Source of the DNA: Cytobacillus oceanisediminis
GTDB lineage: Bacteria > Bacillota > Bacilli > Bacillales > Cytobacillaceae
Assembly: GCF_003182355.1 (NCBI RefSeq)
Contig: NZ_QGTW01000001.1
Coordinates: 434,001-498,000 of the forward strand
Direction of reading: 5' to 3'
Length of the DNA: 64,000 nucleotides
Shown: positions 61,060 through 64,000 of the stretch, piece by piece
Layout: each line of letters begins with the position of its first letter
Numbering within the stretch: the first letter of the stretch is position 1
The notes under the pieces: generated by a model
Seen by the model: only the letters and a program-made list of their open reading frames with translations
Told to the model about the DNA's origin: nothing
The model's database searches: none
Position numbers and translations under genes: made by a program

Positions 61060-61887
61060 CTAGCTGTTCGAATTCATAAAGTATCCTTTATTCGTTTTAA
61101 CCCACTCTGCGAAAGTATACGGCTTTTGTCCTGTTACTTCCTCAACGGTCGACAATACCTTCTGAGCGGATTGAGGCGGGTTAAGGTGCCAGTTAATCAC
61201 ATATTCAATGGCATCCTCCTCAACCCCCATCCTCCTCATCTGTTCACGTTCTTCTTCTTCTGAACTCTCAACAAATTGAATTTCCTGTCCGATAACCTCG
61301 CTAATAATCCGCACTTTATCTTGAACTGACAAACTCTCAGGCCCTGTTAAGGTATATATTTTACCTGCATGACCGTCCTCAGTCAGTGCCACCGCTGCTA
61401 CCCTTCCAATATCAGCTTCATGAACAGGAGCAATTGGTGATCCTCCAAACAGATCCCGAACCAGCCCCTCGGAGCGTATGGAGTTTGCCCATTTTCGGGC
61501 ATTTGCCATAAATTCAAAGGCTTGAAGCTGAGTCCACTCCAGGGCACTTGCCTCAACAGCACTCTCAAAAGGGCCCTTCTCGCCGTTCCATAAAACAGTA
61601 ACCCTGCGTACTCCAGCCTTCTCAGCAAGCTGAATGATTTCTGGTCCCGTTTGTAACGGAGTATATTCGGCGCCTGTAGTAATCAAGTGCATACCGCTTA
61701 CGCCAACCAAAGCAGAAACTAGCGTGCTTGGTTCACTTAAATCCCCCGCAACAACCTCCACACCTGCAGGGAGATTGGCTTGTAGCGGATTACGTGTCAA
61801 TGCCCTCACTTTTTCCCCCTTTCGAATAAGTTGATCTACGACATGTCGCCCTACAGTCCCCGTTGCTCCTGCCACTAATATGGTCAT
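61060..61887 (-). CDS. NmrA-like NAD(P)-binding protein (atypical SDR)
   Basis: A 275-residue Rossmann protein. V-A-G-A-T-G-T-V-G-R-H near residue 4 is the atypical-SDR G-x-x-G-x-x-G motif, R in A-L-T-R-N-P near 33 suggests NADP preference, and H-E-A-D-I-G-R-V-A near 155 is typical of NmrA-like proteins. ATG 61887 has GGGAGG 10 bases upstream; the longer frame has no site. Possible redox sensor or quinone reductase; function unknown. Confidence 0.8.
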   Translation of the reverse strand: MTILVAGATGTVGRHVVDQLIRKGEKVRALTRNPLQANLPAGVEVVAGDLSEPSTLVSALVGVSGMHLITTGAEYTPLQTGPEIIQLAEKAGVRRVTVLWNGEKGPFESAVEASALEWTQLQAFEFMANARKWANSIRSEGLVRDLFGGSPIAPVHEADIGRVAAVALTEDGHAGKIYTLTGPESLSVQDKVRIISEVIGQEIQFVESSEEEEREQMRRMGVEEDAIEYVINWHLNPPQSAQKVLSTVEEVTGQKPYTFAEWVKTNKGYFMNSNS

Positions 61888-62351
61888 TCGTTTCCATCCT
61901 CCCATTCTTGTTTTCTTATTGATTTTCTCAGCCAAATTTAACCTCTCATCGGTTAAAGCAGCTATTTGGGTTGGTTGATCTTATGCATTTTTCGTCTCAT
62001 ACATATGAGTAATTCCTTGCAAAAGACTTTCTTTTCTTATGTTCCTGGTGTTCAGGATATTTGCAGAAGATGAGTCAAATCGAAGCAGAGTTATTGTAAT
62101 TTTCGAAAATAAATCCCTTTAATCATTTATAAAACCTCCTTATATTTATTTTTACATTCTTACGAAATTATTACCTCCAGGTATAGTTTGAAATCCCCTA
62201 CAACTTTAGATGTAGAATTATAAGGAGCCTAAATTCCCTATTCAATAAACCTGCCCCCCTTTAGCTCAATAAGAAAAAATTAAATAAAAAAGGCCGCTAA
62301 CCCTTCCCGGATTAACAAGCCCGCAATTTTAGTAAGTAAGATATATCTGCT

Positions 62352-63113
62352 TTACTTCGTATTATTTACCCCTAGAAAGTCTAAGGCATCCTTAACATTA
62401 GAAAAAGTAATTATGTTTTTTAAGTTAATGCCATGTTTAACTGCTTCTACAGCTAATTGGGGCCTTACCCCCGTTAAAATGCACTTTACCCCAAGTAATT
62501 TTAGTACATTGTTAATTTTAAAAAGAGAGTCAATAACTAAATGATCAATTTTATAAATTCCTGAACAATCTATAATCAAACGGCTTACCTCTTGTTCTTG
62601 AACATTGACTGGTACTAGTTCTAAGAGTTGTTTTGCCCTATCCTCGTTTATTACTCCTAACAAAGGAAGAACAGCAATGCCTTCTATAAGGGGTACAATT
62701 TTGGTGGCTAGCTCATTTATTTGTATATTCATTTCATATTGTACTTTTTCTTGTTGTTTTCTCTCCGTGATGTCTTTTACATACGTTTGAATGGCTTTTG
62801 TTTCCCCTATCTTTATAGGGTGACAATATAACTCAACATCAACTGGAGTTCCATCCATTCTATATATACTTTCCTCAATAACCTCTGCTGGTTTACTGTA
62901 AGCCCCCGAAATTCTTTTTATAATTGCGGGTTTAGAGGTATCTTTAAAGATATCTAAAGGGCTTGCCCCCATTACCTCGTCCCTTGAAGCTCTAAAAAAT
63001 TTTTCTGCTGCTTCATTTATATATATTATCTTCAGCTGCGAATGAACAATTAGCGGATCCAGTGAATATTCAATTACTTCTTTATAATTAATACTTTCAA
63101 TATTCTCACTCAT
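62352..63113 (-). CDS. PAS-STAS sensor (RsbR-like)
   Basis: A 253-residue protein. PAS domain at about 8-125 (S-L-D-P-L-I-V-H, F-F-R-A-S-R-D-E-V-M-G, D-I-T-E-R-K-Q). STAS domain at about 140-250 with L-I-I-D-C-S-G-I near 180 and L-T-G-V-R-P-Q-L-A near 215. The T-G-V-R-P threonine matches a phosphosite region of RsbR; the other site is Ser/His-like here. It may join stressosome complexes and modulate sigma-B, sensing through PAS. ATG 63113 has AAGGAG 8 bases upstream. The 460-bp gap to 61888 shows a weak hairpin near 62290 only. Confidence 0.8.
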   Translation of the reverse strand: MSENIESINYKEVIEYSLDPLIVHSQLKIIYINEAAEKFFRASRDEVMGASPLDIFKDTSKPAIIKRISGAYSKPAEVIEESIYRMDGTPVDVELYCHPIKIGETKAIQTYVKDITERKQQEKVQYEMNIQINELATKIVPLIEGIAVLPLLGVINEDRAKQLLELVPVNVQEQEVSRLIIDCSGIYKIDHLVIDSLFKINNVLKLLGVKCILTGVRPQLAVEAVKHGINLKNIITFSNVKDALDFLGVNNTK

Positions 63114-63373
63114 TATCTTCACTCCTTAAATAAAGGGTAATTCATTTTATAGTTGTATACAAGGAGAAAACCCTTTTGTATTCACATTCATGGCGGTTTT
63201 TTATAATTAATCTTCTTCAATCCCCCCCTTTTACAAAAGAAAAGCCGCCTGAGATGGCAGCTAGATCTTTAAGTATTGCATCCTTTTGTTTAAGAATCAA
63301 AAAAAAGCATCCTTTATAAAAGGAATACCCTTTTTAAGATACGACCTTCTTTATAAAAGGAATGGAACGGATT

Positions 63374-63841
63374 TTACTTAATTTTTTCCTTATCATAGAT
63401 ATCTTCCTGCCATAACTGATAAAGATATAGAATGACGGCTAGTATAGTCATTGTCAAAAGATTTTCGAGTGAAGAAAAACTACCCGTTTCTCTTATCTCT
63501 AGCTTGTTTAATATTTTAGTAAAACCCATGCCGTAGAATAGATCGATTATTAAATTAACAATAATATATAACCAAAATTTACGAAAAGTAAAATAAAATA
63601 TCCATATTGTACCGACCAAGAATATACCATATACAGTAAATAATGGTGCTATTTTGTCCCAGCTAAAAAGAGTCTCTTTAAATTCCCACCAGTTATATGA
63701 CCAAGCCATTTGTGCCAATATTGTGTTTAGCACTGTGGCAAATAGAGCAACAGGCATATATCTTCAAATAGCTAAACGGTCTAAAAAGACCAAAGAAATC
63801 CAAGGAATAATAAATATAGACCAAATAACCACTTTAACCAT
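63374..63841 (-). pseudogene. Small polytopic membrane protein with in-frame TGA
   Basis: From ATG 63841 the frame reads M-V-K-V-V-I-W-S-I-F-I-I-P-W-I-S-L-V-F-L-D-R-L-A-I (in blocks), then TGA (63764-63766), then R-Y-M-P-V-A-L-F-A-T and on to residue 155, ending with L-Y-Q-L-W-Q-E-D-I. Both sides belong to one uncharacterised Bacillaceae family (I-P-W-I-S-L-V-F ... W-K/E-F-K-E-T-L-F-S-W-D-K) related to CBO0543. Either a nonsense mutation, perhaps TGG to TGA, or a sequence error. Translation could restart at ATG 63757. Confidence 0.6.
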
Positions 63842-64000
63842 TTTATATTCACTTTCCGTATTAACTTTATATATAACGTGTCCTCTATTGCTAAATAAAA
63901 TACAACTTCTTATTCCACTAACTGCCCATATAGTTTAAGAACATTTCTTTACAATCTCTTCATTTAGGTTATTCCACAATCTGGCCCTTTTCATAAAGAA

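Overview
The window looks like chromosomal DNA of an endospore-forming, low-GC Bacillaceae (Bacillus, Cytobacillus, Mesobacillus or Neobacillus type). The evidence is strong AGGAGG-type ribosome sites, frequent TTG/GTG starts, and spore or germination families: CotF-like coat proteins, the YIEGIA pair, a SleL-type LysM/GH18 enzyme, GerW, YqhV and several DUF3231 proteins. No rRNA, tRNA, CRISPR array or intact mobile element was found. Many genes have close relatives in B. subtilis (YwaF, YkvS, YkvI, YbxI-type class D beta-lactamase).

Layout. 1-4.6 kb: a cut ferritin-like gene, a ParB-like gene, a 0.7 kb array of palindromic repeats, an ADP-ribosyltransferase-like gene and two membrane proteins. 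4.7-10.9 kb: a DsbA-family gene with TGA at its first active-site Cys codon, a coat-protein pair, a DUF3231/MFS pair and YIEGIA with its partner. 11-14.1 kb: a split tripartite tricarboxylate transporter, with the binding protein convergent to a fused TctA-TctB. 14.2-25.9 kb: small genes, a remnant oxidoreductase, Mn catalase, a cysteine desulfurase, two LysM enzymes, an EamA transporter and an MpsC protein. 26-30.1 kb: a tightly overlapped operon plsY / acyltransferase-aminotransferase fusion / LtaS-like. 30.3-34.9 kb: RidA, class D beta-lactamase, a MocR regulator and others. 35.2-39.3 kb: an NhaC antiporter, an amine oxidase and a CdaR regulator. 39.6-44.7 kb: YkvI, N-succinylamino acid racemase, GNAT, M20 hydrolase and RpiR, a coherent D- to L-amino-acid cluster. 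45-49.2 kb: DUF3231, a 21-bp-phased repeat array, DinB and a phosphodiesterase lipoprotein. 49.6-55.9 kb: two divergent lipid-related operons (MDR dehydrogenase, class II aldolase, lgt, ykvS-like; against plsC, dagK, dagK). 56-64 kb: a metallophosphoesterase, small peptides, GerW, a methyltransferase, IS3 and DUF1657 remnants, DedA, an NmrA-like protein and a PAS-STAS protein.

Two themes stand out. First, three gene sets look like self-contained pathways: the PlsY/fusion/LtaS operon, the divergent lipid operons and the D-amino-acid operon. The first two could be undescribed lipid pathways. Second, many genes carry a single lesion or an abnormal start: a TGA in the DsbA CxxC, a TGA in a membrane protein, a frameshift in the beta-lactamase signal peptide, an ATA start for Mn catalase, a deletion in pterin dehydratase, and DUF1657 and IS3 nonsense codons. 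This means either real decay or recoding, or local sequence error. Raw-read checks would separate these.
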